Shown: in pieces, positions 23,189-31,282 of the stretch
Layout of the letters: the number at the start of each line of letters is the position of its first letter
Numbering within the stretch: the first letter of the stretch is position 1
DNA from: Candidatus Gastranaerophilales bacterium
Lineage (GTDB): Bacteria > Cyanobacteriota > Vampirovibrionia > Gastranaerophilales > Gastranaerophilaceae
Reading direction: 5' to 3'
Assembly (NCBI GenBank): GCA_944325555.1
Contig: CALVAN010000017.1
Coordinates: 1-45,342 of the forward strand
DNA length: 45,342 bases
Notes under the pieces: generated by a model
What the model saw: the letters and a program-made list of their open reading frames with translations, nothing else
Databases searched by the model: none
Told to the model about the DNA's origin: nothing
Program-made: the position numbers and the translations under genes

Positions 23189-24862
23189 TTATGTTATTAA
23201 TAAAGGATTGGAACTAATTTTGTACTGGGCTGAGAGATTGTTTATAATTTTGTTTTCAGTATAATAAAGACCATTTTCATAATACATGCAAGCAAATGCT
23301 TTCAGCATTTCAAATGCCTGGTTACTATAAACGACTGTATCAATAATATATTCATTTTGTTCAATGTCAGTTGCATCAAAAACAAAATCCAAAATATTAT
23401 TGTCAGAAGAATATACTTTTACTCTCCAAAGAAAACGAGGATATCTTTGTTTTGAAATTCTTAATCTTTCATCATCAGATAAATTGTTGTCACATAATAT
23501 TGAGTATTTAAATTCGTTAATATCAGTTAAAAATATTTCCCAGGACAAATTATTAGCTAGATTTTTTAATTTTTCGTTATTTCTTGTTTCTGAATACCCA
23601 ATAAAAAGATGATTAAATTCATAAATTTGTTTTAAAACAGCTTCAAAAGGAATTCTAATTTTATGATATGTTGGAATTAATATTGCTTGAGGAATCGCGC
23701 AAAAAGAACGCCTTTTATTTTCAATTCCAAATGATGTATAAAGTGCCCAAGTTGTTTCTACTTCATTAGTTGTTGGATTTCTTTTTATTGTACCATCGAA
23801 ATTTTTCAGAGTTGCTTTTGCTCCAAATTCCATTCGTGCAAATGGCCCGACTTGGTCGTCATGTACATACAGTTTTGTTATATTTGTAGCTCTTAATTTT
23901 ATTGGGTAAGAATTAGGAATAGATTGATAAACAGTATCAATCTGTTTTGTATTATCAAGATTGTAACCTACAATCGTTACAGCGTGTCCACCTATATCCT
24001 CTGCCGTTATAGTTTTTTGCAGCGTCACTGCTAACATTACTGGCAAATGAGCTTTTAAATAGGCATAAATTGCAGACTTGGTTAATATAGGAGAATTAGT
24101 TCTAATACTTAAAGGTTCGAGTCCAACTTTACTAATTGCTTTGGAAATCATTTCTAAAGTTAGACCACTATTAGGGAATGCTCTGTTAGAAATTGGAAAA
24201 TCCTGAGTAGCAGCTTTGGTTATTTCATATGGAGAAGGTAATGAGTGATGGAATAATTCCCCAGTACCATAAAACATACTCCAAAGTGAACTTGTAGCAC
24301 AGGCGGCAACAACGCTATCCTGTTCTTGAAACGGTAATGTTTTAATATTAAGAGGTAAGCCAGCTAAATGTACTTTATGGTTTACTGTTGCAGGAAAATT
24401 TCTACAATTATCTTTCGGATAACATTTCAAACAGGTTTTACCTATAATACTTTGAGGTAAGTTTTTTACTACAATATATCCAAGATAATTTTCTTGTAAA
24501 TTGCATAAATTATTATTTAGTTCACCATAATTTATTAATATACTATTAAACGAATTTTCTGTAAGTTCACAAGAAAAAAAATGTAGCCTAGTGCAAAATC
24601 TTTCATAAAGTTTAAAGCATTTTACATAGTAATTTGCATAATCATTTAAAAAATCTTTGTCTATATATTCTTTTTCGATAACTATAGTTTTTACACCTAA
24701 AGTTTCTAGATAATCTTTATAAAAATCATTATCCAATTTATGTTCTAAGTAATTAGTATCAATTTTGGAAAATGCAATAAAAATTTCTTTGAGTTGTTCA
24801 AAGTTATATGGTAAAACTATAAAATTTTCTTTAATATTATTCAACTCAACGTTTGTTTTCAA
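23189..24862 (-). CDS. Papain-like (C39-like) cysteine peptidase, cargo gene
   Basis: 557 residues, not a standard tail protein. A papain-like catalytic set is visible: Cys188 in AACATSSLWSMF, His293 in GGHAVTIVGY and an Asp in YVHDDQVGPFAR (335/336). An upstream CLKCYPKDNC cluster (144-153) may bind metal. The flanking domains are unassigned and no signal peptide is present, so it acts in the cytoplasm or in the virion. TTG start with a TAGGGG site, one base after the stop of a 57-residue gene. The pair is more AT-rich than the tail genes around it, which suggests acquired cargo. Confidence 0.6.
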   Translation of the reverse strand: MKTNVELNNIKENFIVLPYNFEQLKEIFIAFSKIDTNYLEHKLDNDFYKDYLETLGVKTIVIEKEYIDKDFLNDYANYYVKCFKLYERFCTRLHFFSCELTENSFNSILINYGELNNNLCNLQENYLGYIVVKNLPQSIIGKTCLKCYPKDNCRNFPATVNHKVHLAGLPLNIKTLPFQEQDSVVAACATSSLWSMFYGTGELFHHSLPSPYEITKAATQDFPISNRAFPNSGLTLEMISKAISKVGLEPLSIRTNSPILTKSAIYAYLKAHLPVMLAVTLQKTITAEDIGGHAVTIVGYNLDNTKQIDTVYQSIPNSYPIKLRATNITKLYVHDDQVGPFARMEFGAKATLKNFDGTIKRNPTTNEVETTWALYTSFGIENKRRSFCAIPQAILIPTYHKIRIPFEAVLKQIYEFNHLFIGYSETRNNEKLKNLANNLSWEIFLTDINEFKYSILCDNNLSDDERLRISKQRYPRFLWRVKVYSSDNNILDFVFDATDIEQNEYIIDTVVYSNQAFEMLKAFACMYYENGLYYTENKIINNLSAQYKISSNPLLIT

Positions 24863-25036
24863 TTAAACCCCTATTCGCAATTTCATAGCTTCAGGAGAAA
24901 CTTGTAATGATTGAACCATATTTTGTGAATTTACTCTTGCTTCTTTGCTTGAATTTATAACAAAATCTCTTTTCTCTGAAGAATTCATAAATAAATGAAT
25001 ATCTTTAGTAATTTCTTCAAAAATTAAATCATCCAT
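24863..25036 (-). CDS. 57-residue partner of the cysteine peptidase gene
   Basis: Small protein beginning MDDLIFEEITKDIHLFM and ending SPEAMKLRIGV. Charged, helical, no known motif. The start has an AGGGTCAGG site six to nine bases upstream. The stop codon touches the TTG start of the protease gene, so translation is coupled. Size and order resemble a small antitoxin, inhibitor or substrate encoded before a larger effector; this is a guess from layout only. Confidence 0.5.
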   Translation of the reverse strand: MDDLIFEEITKDIHLFMNSSEKRDFVINSSKEARVNSQNMVQSLQVSPEAMKLRIGV

Positions 25037-25148
25037 ATAAACCTGACCCTCTTATTTATAAATAATAACATAAAAAACTTTACATAAAAAAATATTACTT
25101 TTTTTTACAAATTAAAAGGTATATATGAATGATGTTTTTATTTAAGTT

Positions 25149-26654
25149 TTACACCACCTCTGTTTGTGGGTAGCCGTTGCGAACTCTGACGGTTTCAAAT
25201 ATACCCAGTACCTTATCCCCTACAAGATTTGCAACTTGATTCTCGTTCATTCCTTGTGGGGCAGTTACGTTGATCGTTACGTTGTTATTATTTGTTGGTG
25301 CTGGGAATATTAATGATTTATATGGTATATGATTTTTTACATAATCTCCATATGTTTGTTCCCCGTTGAATAATTTTTTAACTTGGTTAAGTTCTGAATA
25401 CATTCTTAATGGCGTTAACAGTGAGCCTAGAACGGGGTTTACTTGAGTATTAACAAGCACCTCATGCCCTTTATCACTCTTTGCAAACTGTTTTGCTGTT
25501 GGCATAGCCTCGGCTATTTCTTTTAATACTGTTCTTTTGCCTCTGAGTGTGTCTATTAATTCAATAATAAGAAGCAATCCTGCCACCCATAGAGCAATGG
25601 GTCTCAGCGTAGCCCACATGGCTGCGGTTATTGTTCTAAGAGCTTGCACAATTTGTCCTCTGACTAAAAAACGTGTGGCGTCGTCTAACGCTTTTATTTT
25701 GTGAGAAGCTGTTAAAAAGTCTAATCCTAGTATGTATACCATAGCGCCTAGTCTTTTTATCCCCAGCACAACACCTATACCCACTATCAAACGGATGTTC
25801 TTAAGTAAAAATACAAGAACTTTGCCGACTGCATTTAATGACTTTAACAAAATAGGACTTTCCAGTATTTGTGCGAGTTGTGCGATAGCTTGTCCTAACT
25901 CTTTTCCGGCATCACCGTCCAGAACTGATGTTTTTAAGTTAAAGAATGCATTATTTAGCCTTGCCAGCTCTGCTCTTAGTGTGTGAGAGGCTTCAACAGC
26001 TTTGCCACCGAATTCTTTATGGAGCTGGTTAGCAAATCTTGTAACAAACAACTCTGAATCAAGACCGCTTTCAAGCATTTCCTGCAAACCTGCCGATGTT
26101 GTGCCCATAGCTTTTGCCGCAATTTGCATTGCACCCGGTAAGGCGTTCCCCAGCTGCCTTCTTAATTCTTCCATAGACACTTTGCCTTTAGAAATCATTT
26201 GTTCTAAAGCCATTAAAGCACCCTGCATTTGTTGTTGAGACGAGCCCAAAACTGTACCTGCTTCCAGAACAGAGGAGAAAATTTGTTGAATCTGATCAGT
26301 GCCCATACCTGCACCTACACCGGCAGAGAAAAGATTTTTGTAAGCTTCTGCAGCAGTAACAAAATCCTGTCCAAGTCTTTGGGTTTCTTTTCTTAAATAT
26401 TCAATCTGCTGTGCACCGCCAACATCCGACCCGGCAAGCGCAGCAAAAGACGTGCGCAAACTATCCATTTTGACTGTTGCGTCTAATATCTCACGTGCAC
26501 CAATAGTGCCGACTACACCCACAAACATACGCCTTAAAGAATTAGACAATATGCGTGTTTGTCTGTCGGCTCTTTTTTCCATTCTGTCAAGCTCTTTAAA
26601 ACCCGCAGCGTCAAGTTTTGATGTAAGTTTTACCAAAAGTTCTTCAAGTGCCAT
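25149..26654 (-). CDS. Tape measure protein
   Basis: 501 residues, short for a tape measure, implying a short tail. Family features: the N-terminal helical region LVKLTSKLDAAGFKELDRME, the well-known block TSFAALAGSDVGGAQQIEYL followed by LGQDFVTAAEAYKNL and KGKVSMEELRRQLGNALPGA, and hydrophobic helices about 285-365 that may cross the membrane on DNA entry. It follows the tail chaperone genes on the message as in most tailed phages. Confidence 0.9.
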   Translation of the reverse strand: MALEELLVKLTSKLDAAGFKELDRMEKRADRQTRILSNSLRRMFVGVVGTIGAREILDATVKMDSLRTSFAALAGSDVGGAQQIEYLRKETQRLGQDFVTAAEAYKNLFSAGVGAGMGTDQIQQIFSSVLEAGTVLGSSQQQMQGALMALEQMISKGKVSMEELRRQLGNALPGAMQIAAKAMGTTSAGLQEMLESGLDSELFVTRFANQLHKEFGGKAVEASHTLRAELARLNNAFFNLKTSVLDGDAGKELGQAIAQLAQILESPILLKSLNAVGKVLVFLLKNIRLIVGIGVVLGIKRLGAMVYILGLDFLTASHKIKALDDATRFLVRGQIVQALRTITAAMWATLRPIALWVAGLLLIIELIDTLRGKRTVLKEIAEAMPTAKQFAKSDKGHEVLVNTQVNPVLGSLLTPLRMYSELNQVKKLFNGEQTYGDYVKNHIPYKSLIFPAPTNNNNVTINVTAPQGMNENQVANLVGDKVLGIFETVRVRNGYPQTEVV

Positions 26655-26706
26655 TTATTATTTACTCCTTGACAAACTTATCACATTGTTTCTCTTTTCA
26701 TATAAC

Positions 26707-26755
26707 CACCCCCTCTCTGCCCAAAATTCCGCGGATATTGGGTGTGGCAGCGGGG
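26707..26755 (-). other. Hairpin element 1 in the late message
   Basis: On the minus strand: CCCC, C, CTG, an asymmetric gap, CCCAA, loop, TTGGG, CAG, three bases, GGGGG, TG. The layout (4-bp outer stem, 3-bp middle stem, inner stem) is the same as element 2 at 27576-27623. Its 3' strand GGGGGTG is also the ribosome-binding site of a 6-codon frame at 26681-26701. It lies between the tail chaperone and tape measure genes. Confidence 0.5.
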
Positions 26756-27402
26756 TTAGTGTTTTAGTTTTTCCAGTTCAATTTGTTTTACTGCTTCCAT
26801 AACCTGTTTAGAAAACAAATAGCCTTCCTGCGGCGTCATTTTTTTTATTTCTTCAAGAGTTACACCAAAGCCTATTTGTTTGTTTGCCATAAACAGATTC
26901 ATTGTGTTAGTGATTGAATCAGCTGTTATTTCTCTATTTGTGCGTTTAGGTTTGTGAATAATTTTGTCAATTTCTTTTCGAGTTGTTTTTCGATTTTCTT
27001 CGTCCACCCGTCCGGCAACAGAGCGGACAAACTCGAAAAATTTCCGAGGTTCTGCCTCATAAAATGGAACACTACAACTCGGTAATCGGCAAACCCTACA
27101 GACTGCCAGTGTTTCTCCCATTGAAGCTGGTCAGGTTTTTTGCCGTCTATTGTCAGGTGTTCCCGATTTAAAACCAGATTTGATAAGAACTTTAAATCTT
27201 CTCTGTTAAAAATATCCTTGCAGCTTGTGTACAAAGCTTTTAACAACTCGGCATCAGACAGGTTGTTTGCGATGCACGCCGTAAGACAAGTTAAAAAAGG
27301 ATACACTTTTTCTTCTGTAATAAATCCTAAAGTTGTAAAATCTTCAAAGTATAACGGGGCTGTCGCATATTTATGACCGTTTACTGTGCATTCAATCATC
27401 AT
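26756..27402 (-). CDS. Tail assembly chaperone, frameshift product (gpGT-like)
   Basis: Long form made by a -1 shift. It shares the first 122 codons with the short chaperone, slips at A AAT TTT (27037-27043), and continues in the other frame through FEFVRSVAGRVDEENRKTTR to a stop at 26756, about 215 residues in all. The extension ends TLEEIKKMTPQEGYLFSKQV ... IELEKLKH. In lambda and many other phages the pair gpG/gpGT coats the tape measure protein during tail assembly and is absent from virions. The position directly before the tape measure gene fits. Confidence 0.8.
26926..27402 (-). CDS. Tail assembly chaperone, short form (gpG-like)
   Basis: 158 residues produced without frameshifting. 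The protein is mostly helical (ADYRVVVFHFMRQNLGNFSS, KKIEKQLEKKLTKLFTNL) and beta at the start (MIECTVNGHKYATAPLYFED), as in other phage chaperones. It lies between the tube and tape measure genes. The C-terminal 36 residues after the slippery site are replaced by a different extension in the long form. Confidence 0.8.
   Translation of the reverse strand: MMIECTVNGHKYATAPLYFEDFTTLGFITEEKVYPFLTCLTACIANNLSDAELLKALYTSCKDIFNREDLKFLSNLVLNREHLTIDGKKPDQLQWEKHWQSVGFADYRVVVFHFMRQNLGNFSSLSALLPDGWTKKIEKQLEKKLTKLFTNLNAQIEK
27010..27043 (-). promoter_or_regulatory. Programmed -1 frameshift site
   Basis: The heptamer AAATTTT lies in the phase required for slippage (GGA AAT TTT in the zero frame; after the slip TTC GAG). 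Eight bases downstream a 5-bp stem GTCCG/CGGAC with a 9-nt loop begins, a plausible stimulator. The -1 frame is open from here to 26756. Confidence 0.85.
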
Positions 27403-27495
27403 AACCTCACTTGTTTTTTATTCAAAGTCGGTTATAATAAACATGTAGGGGCAAGCCCCAAAGAATCTCTACTTCTCTGGAGCTTGACTTCGACC

Positions 27496-27570
27496 CTACA
27501 GATAAAGGATAACAATTTGTAAAGCTGCTATAATTGCCGTTATAGCGGCTTTTATTATCCGGTTATCCAT
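27496..27570 (-). CDS. 24-residue hydrophobic micropeptide
   Basis: ATG at 27570, with GGGGGTG six bases upstream, opens MDNRIIKAAITAIIAALQIV..., one likely transmembrane helix with a basic start, ending at TAG 27496. Too short for standard gene finders. The ribosome-binding site forms the 3' strand of hairpin element 2. It lies between the tube and chaperone genes. It could be a membrane peptide or a leader controlling the chaperone frame; expression is unproven. Confidence 0.45.
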   Translation of the reverse strand: MDNRIIKAAITAIIAALQIVILYL

Positions 27571-27575
27571 ATTTT

Positions 27576-27623
27576 CACCCCCTTTCCAGCCGATTTCTCC
27601 GTAAATCGTATGTGTTGGCGGGG
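27576..27623 (-). other. Hairpin element 2 in the late message
   Basis: Minus strand: CCCC, a 3-bp CCA/TGG step, a CGATTT/AAATCG inner stem, and a closing strand GGGGGTG. Spacing of the stems equals that of element 1 at 26707-26755, although the inner stems differ in sequence. That pattern suggests a conserved RNA shape. It is directly followed by the 24-residue frame. Confidence 0.5.
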
Positions 27624-27658
27624 ATGTGGTCTTACCCTGAGTTTATTATACCAAAAAA

Positions 27659-28039
27659 TTATTTCCCGTTTCTAAACAGTGCATTCCAAGTAACTGTACG
27701 TGTACCGGAATCCTGCTCGCCTGAAATATTTAAAATTACACAGTCTGTAAATGTATCAGACACACCTGTGTTTAAATCACGTATAACCAACGTATCTTCT
27801 ACATTGTTAAGGTTGTCTTGTATAAGTATGGGCAATGACACGCTGTCAACTTTGAAAGAGCGTGTTATTTGCCACTGTCTTTGATTGTTGACAATATTTA
27901 AACCCTCAGCCTGTACACCTTTATAAGGAGTGAAGCTGTCGTTTTGCTGTGTTATGTTATATGCGTGGTCGTCACCTGTTCCAGTTAACGTCATGCCACG
28001 CCATACGAACTGGATATTCTTAGCGTCATAAGTTGCCAT
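27659..28039 (-). CDS. Tail tube protein
   Basis: 126 residues, beta-rich, from MATYDAKNIQFVWRGMTLTG to SGEQDSGTRTVTWNALFRN, the pattern of the DUF3277-type tube proteins of contractile phages (start with a short strand, G-x-G-D, ending in a T-V-x-W-N segment). It polymerises inside the sheath. It begins at the stop codon of the sheath gene (ATG overlaps), as usual for sheath-tube pairs. Confidence 0.85.
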   Translation of the reverse strand: MATYDAKNIQFVWRGMTLTGTGDDHAYNITQQNDSFTPYKGVQAEGLNIVNNQRQWQITRSFKVDSVSLPILIQDNLNNVEDTLVIRDLNTGVSDTFTDCVILNISGEQDSGTRTVTWNALFRNGK

Positions 28040-29181
28040 TATTCTTCACTCCCTATAATTTGCTCAATTTGCTCATCTGCCGGGTCTACGTAGAACAGGA
28101 AGTCAACTCTTTCACCGACAATAGCGTCATAATAATAGCCCTGAAGTTTGAACTTTTTGGCATTGTAGGCGTCTACGTCGGTGTTCATTATGCTGTCAGC
28201 GCCTGTTCTAATCGGTATAACTTTGAGCTCAAAGCCGGTTTGTTCGTTTGTTGTTTGTATAACGAGATTATATGTTTGATAGCTTCTGAACTTTTTTTGA
28301 GCCATAGTCAAAAGCAGGTTGTTGCCTGTTTCATCATATATAGGCTTCTGGTTGAAGAATTCTAAAGCCATAAGACCCATATCTTTTTCGATATAGTCTT
28401 TTATCATCTGGCGTTGCCTGAATTCACCACCGAGCATTCTCGAACCTATTACCCAGTTGTAGCCAAAGCCTTCTGTCTGCCCGCCTTCAATCGGAGACAC
28501 ATTTGTATAATAGGCTACATTGTTTGTGTTCATGTCGGAAATTTCTTGACCTGTGTATGTTTCAGGCAAAATTCCCGTTAATTGCGTAAACTGTGCAGAA
28601 CCGTCTTTGCCGCCAAAATAACCTCTAGTCGCGCAGGACGCTACAGCAGAAGCAATCGGGTTTGTCGCAGAATTTGAAAATATGCCGTAAGCATAATCAT
28701 TTCCGCCTGCGACAATATTCGCCACATCATCGACATCAGTGACCGGCAAATCACAAAATCTTTTGTTTGTTAAGCACCAGAAAGCAACAGCTTCTAAATC
28801 CGTTGCCTCTCTTGATATCGGGACGACTTTTGCAAATCGACCGTCTACGCCTTTCGCGCGGTCTAAAGCTTGTGCAATTGTACCTGTATCATCTTGCTTT
28901 GCAATCATCAAATATTGCATTTGTGAAGTTGTTTGCGTGTTGCTTTTTTGGTTAAAGGCTGCGTTTGCCTCAATAGCAAATTGTGACGTAGGTAAGAAAA
29001 CAGCTATAACCTCATCATAAGACGAATATTTGCCTAAACCCGATGCCGGAAATTCAACCTCAGGTTGTAAGTCTGTTGTTTCTATTTTTCCTACGAGCAA
29101 CACATTTTTGTAGTATTCGTTCAGTGAACGCCCGTCAGGCAGCTGGAACAGAATACTGACTAAATTGTCATATACGCTCAT
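28039..29181 (-). CDS. Contractile tail sheath protein (DUF3383 type)
   Basis: 380 residues, belonging to the short sheath proteins of Pam3-like and related myoviruses. Characteristic parts include NVLLVGKIETTDLQPEVEF, SQMQYLMIAKQDDTGTIAQAL, ATRGYFGGKDGSAQFTQLTG, and a C-terminal YYYDAIVGERVDFLFYVDP handshake region. Shorter than the T4 sheath. Its presence shows the phage has a contractile tail. Sits directly between the tail terminator and tube genes. Confidence 0.88.
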   Translation of the reverse strand: MSVYDNLVSILFQLPDGRSLNEYYKNVLLVGKIETTDLQPEVEFPASGLGKYSSYDEVIAVFLPTSQFAIEANAAFNQKSNTQTTSQMQYLMIAKQDDTGTIAQALDRAKGVDGRFAKVVPISREATDLEAVAFWCLTNKRFCDLPVTDVDDVANIVAGGNDYAYGIFSNSATNPIASAVASCATRGYFGGKDGSAQFTQLTGILPETYTGQEISDMNTNNVAYYTNVSPIEGGQTEGFGYNWVIGSRMLGGEFRQRQMIKDYIEKDMGLMALEFFNQKPIYDETGNNLLLTMAQKKFRSYQTYNLVIQTTNEQTGFELKVIPIRTGADSIMNTDVDAYNAKKFKLQGYYYDAIVGERVDFLFYVDPADEQIEQIIGSEE

Positions 29182-29768
29182 TTATTAATCTCCATTTCAA
29201 TTGAATTGTCAGTTTGTGAAACACTAATATCGACTTGCAGACCTTCGGCAAGTTCAGGCGTGTATGTGGTTATGTCGTCATACTCAAACGCAATGTCAAT
29301 TTCTTTTCTAAATTCCTGATTTGTTTGGGAAAATTGACTTAAATCCCTGATTTCTGAACTTTCAAGCTCATTTATCGTAATCCCCTGAGCATATAAAGTG
29401 TCAAAAGTCGATTGTGTTTCAGTAAATAAATTTTGTATGTACTCGATAATCTCCGTACAAAGCGCATCGGCGTCAGAAAGATTATCGCTGTTTTTTAGCG
29501 TATAAACACCAAAAGTGACAAGCAGCCGCATTTCTTTTCTGACATACTGCTTGCCGTCTTGTGTAAATGTTTCAAACCTTTTGTAAATTTTTGAGATATC
29601 AGTATCCGTAAGCATTATATAGGGTTTTGACGGTTTTTTTTGCTTTACTCTATCCCAAAAGATTTTAGCGGTAGAATTGTTGGTCAGCTTGAAATACTGT
29701 GGATAATCCGTAGAAATTTTGTTTTTAAAAAAGTTATAAATTATCTTCTTGGCCTGAGATATCTTCAT
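29178..29768 (-). CDS. Tail terminator / neck protein
   Basis: 196 residues, resembling phage neck terminator proteins placed just before the sheath gene: the start IIYNFFKNKISTDYPQYF, a basic KQKKPSKPYIMLTDTD strand, and a VRKEMRLLVTFGVYT strand. Such proteins cap the tube and join it to the head. Overlaps the sheath gene by four bases and the upstream connector gene by 35. Confidence 0.75.
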   Translation of the reverse strand: MKISQAKKIIYNFFKNKISTDYPQYFKLTNNSTAKIFWDRVKQKKPSKPYIMLTDTDISKIYKRFETFTQDGKQYVRKEMRLLVTFGVYTLKNSDNLSDADALCTEIIEYIQNLFTETQSTFDTLYAQGITINELESSEIRDLSQFSQTNQEFRKEIDIAFEYDDITTYTPELAEGLQVDISVSQTDNSIEMEINK

Positions 29769-30123
29769 TGTTTACCTTTACTAAATAACTTTTGTAAAAA
29801 TTCATAAAAGAGGCTTTCCACGGTTCTATCGCTCTTACTTCCAGCAACAAACCAAGATACTGGAGTCTGTCATGTTCTTGTAACGGTTTTTCATGAAAAA
29901 TAAAGAAATCAGCAACGACACTATCGCCTGATGAGCTGTCTTGTAGCACTACACCTTTTGTGCTGCTTCCTGTTCCTGTTGGTTGAATCCAGCCCAATAC
30001 ACTGTCAACCTTTGAGTAGGTCAATATATCTGCACCGCTGTCAGGGTCGATAGTTAATGTTTCACGGTAAATGTCGTACAATATACCGCCCATTTTTTTT
30101 ATTAAAATATTTGATCTACCCAC
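29734..30123 (-). CDS. Head closure / head-tail connector protein
   Basis: 129 residues of beta-rich sequence (DIYRETLTIDPDSGADILTY, FIFHEKPLQEHDRLQYLGLL, LLEVRAIEPWKASFMNFYKS) matching head closure proteins by layout and position. Probable GTG start at 30123 with AGG about ten bases upstream; an ATG at 30093 (MGGILYDIY) is an alternative. Would plug the portal before tail joining. Confidence 0.65.
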   Translation of the reverse strand: MGRSNILIKKMGGILYDIYRETLTIDPDSGADILTYSKVDSVLGWIQPTGTGSSTKGVVLQDSSSGDSVVADFFIFHEKPLQEHDRLQYLGLLLEVRAIEPWKASFMNFYKSYLVKVNNEDISGQEDNL

Positions 30124-30700
30124 TTTGTTTGGCCTTTTTTGAGTTGTATTTTATAGCGTTATACAGTCGTCCTTTTTCTTTTAACCTCTGGTCGAATCCC
30201 TTGGCCTCAATTGTCATTGGTGCATTTGGCTCAAAAATTTTGTCATCAATATAGCTTTTGATTCGGTCACGCATATAAACGCCGATATCTTTAACCGTGT
30301 CTTTTATTTTAATTTCCGAAAATCTGTTTGCATTGCTGAACTGTATATGAAGCATTGCCTTGACATAATCAAAAAGCATTGACCTTTCATTTTGATTTTC
30401 AATAAGTCTGGTTACAAATCTTGTTGCAGGAATTTTAATATGCGTATCTTTTTTGATAACAAACCATTTACCGTTTTTTTGAAAACGAACTGTGCGCGGC
30501 ATTGTCCATTCATTGCCGTAGTTGTTTTGAACTGCTATATCAATTAACCTGACACCTTTGTCGTTTACCTGTTTATTTCCTTCTGCTTTGTGAATACCTG
30601 CAGTTATTTCTTCACGGTCTAATTTTCTGAGTTCTTTCAATAATGCGGTTCTTTTGCTTTTTTCAACTTTTAAACTCGCATAAGGTTTGTTAAACATCAA
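30116..30700 (-). CDS. HK97 gp10-like head-tail joining protein
   Basis: 194 residues, basic, with GIHKAEGNKQ, VRLIDIAVQNNYGNEWTMPR, IPATRFVTRLIEN, a helix ending IGVYMRDRIKSYIDD, and near the end PMTIEAKGFDQRLKEKGRLY, like virion morphogenesis/gp10 proteins (shared strings are typical: N-x-G, I-P-A-R-x-F, and a final L-x-D/E-x-G x-L-x-x-A-I). Acts at the neck during tail joining. Overlaps neighbours on both sides. Confidence 0.7.
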   Translation of the reverse strand: MMFNKPYASLKVEKSKRTALLKELRKLDREEITAGIHKAEGNKQVNDKGVRLIDIAVQNNYGNEWTMPRTVRFQKNGKWFVIKKDTHIKIPATRFVTRLIENQNERSMLFDYVKAMLHIQFSNANRFSEIKIKDTVKDIGVYMRDRIKSYIDDKIFEPNAPMTIEAKGFDQRLKEKGRLYNAIKYNSKKAKQSG

Positions 30701-31221
30701 TAAACCTCTGTAAATATCGGGCTTGCTATATTAAAGCCTACTTTGATTAACCCTTGCAGCAAATCGGCAGCGTTTTGTGACATAATGCCTTTATAATTCG
30801 TCTGTCCAGCCTGATTTGCACTGCTTGAACTTCCGTAAGTAATTGAAGCGTCACCGAGCTTTAACGATTGATAACTTCCTGACATCGCGTTATTAAAAAC
30901 GTCCTCTGAATTTGCCTCTAAATATTGAAGCTCTGTTAACGCCTCTTCACAAACCGCATCTTTTAACTGCTGAGGGATGTCAGCAATCTGTAGGTTACAG
31001 CAGCAGGAGTTATAATAAAACCTCGGGAACTGCAAAGGCTGCGCAGGGTTTTGTTTGTAGCCGATAAAGGGCAGACGGTCAATCTTCTTTGTAGCCGTAA
31101 TAAGAGCCTTTTCTTTTTGCTCATCTTCCAGCGTTGACCAGTAATCAGCGCCCAGCCTTTCCGAAAAATATGTGTTTGCCTCTTCCAGCGAGACATAACT
31201 GTTTACGTTTACTTCAATCAT
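30697..31221 (-). CDS. Head-tail adaptor (DnaT-like fold)
   Basis: 174 residues. The start VNSYVSLEEANTYFSERLGA followed by W-S-T-L-E and KALITATKKIDRLPFIGYKQ is the pattern of connector proteins annotated as putative DnaT-like; PLQFPRFYYNSCCCNLQ and IPQQLKDAVCEEALTELQYL continue it. Binds the portal as adaptor. The triple cysteine (CCC) at about residue 75 is unusual. Confidence 0.75.
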   Translation of the reverse strand: MIEVNVNSYVSLEEANTYFSERLGADYWSTLEDEQKEKALITATKKIDRLPFIGYKQNPAQPLQFPRFYYNSCCCNLQIADIPQQLKDAVCEEALTELQYLEANSEDVFNNAMSGSYQSLKLGDASITYGSSSSANQAGQTNYKGIMSQNAADLLQGLIKVGFNIASPIFTEVY

Positions 31222-31242
31222 AGTTTTAAAATTTTAAAAGAA

Positions 31243-31261
31243 GCGGGGATTTTCACCCCGC
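31243..31261 (-). terminator. Hairpin terminator after the capsid gene
   Basis: A perfect GCGGGG/CCCCGC stem with a 7-nt loop is followed on the minus strand by TTCTTTTAAAATTTT. It lies 22 bases after the capsid stop, inside the late operon, so it probably reduces rather than stops transcription of the connector and tail genes, favouring capsid protein. Confidence 0.7.
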
Positions 31262-31282
31262 ATAGGTAAAATAGTTTATAAA

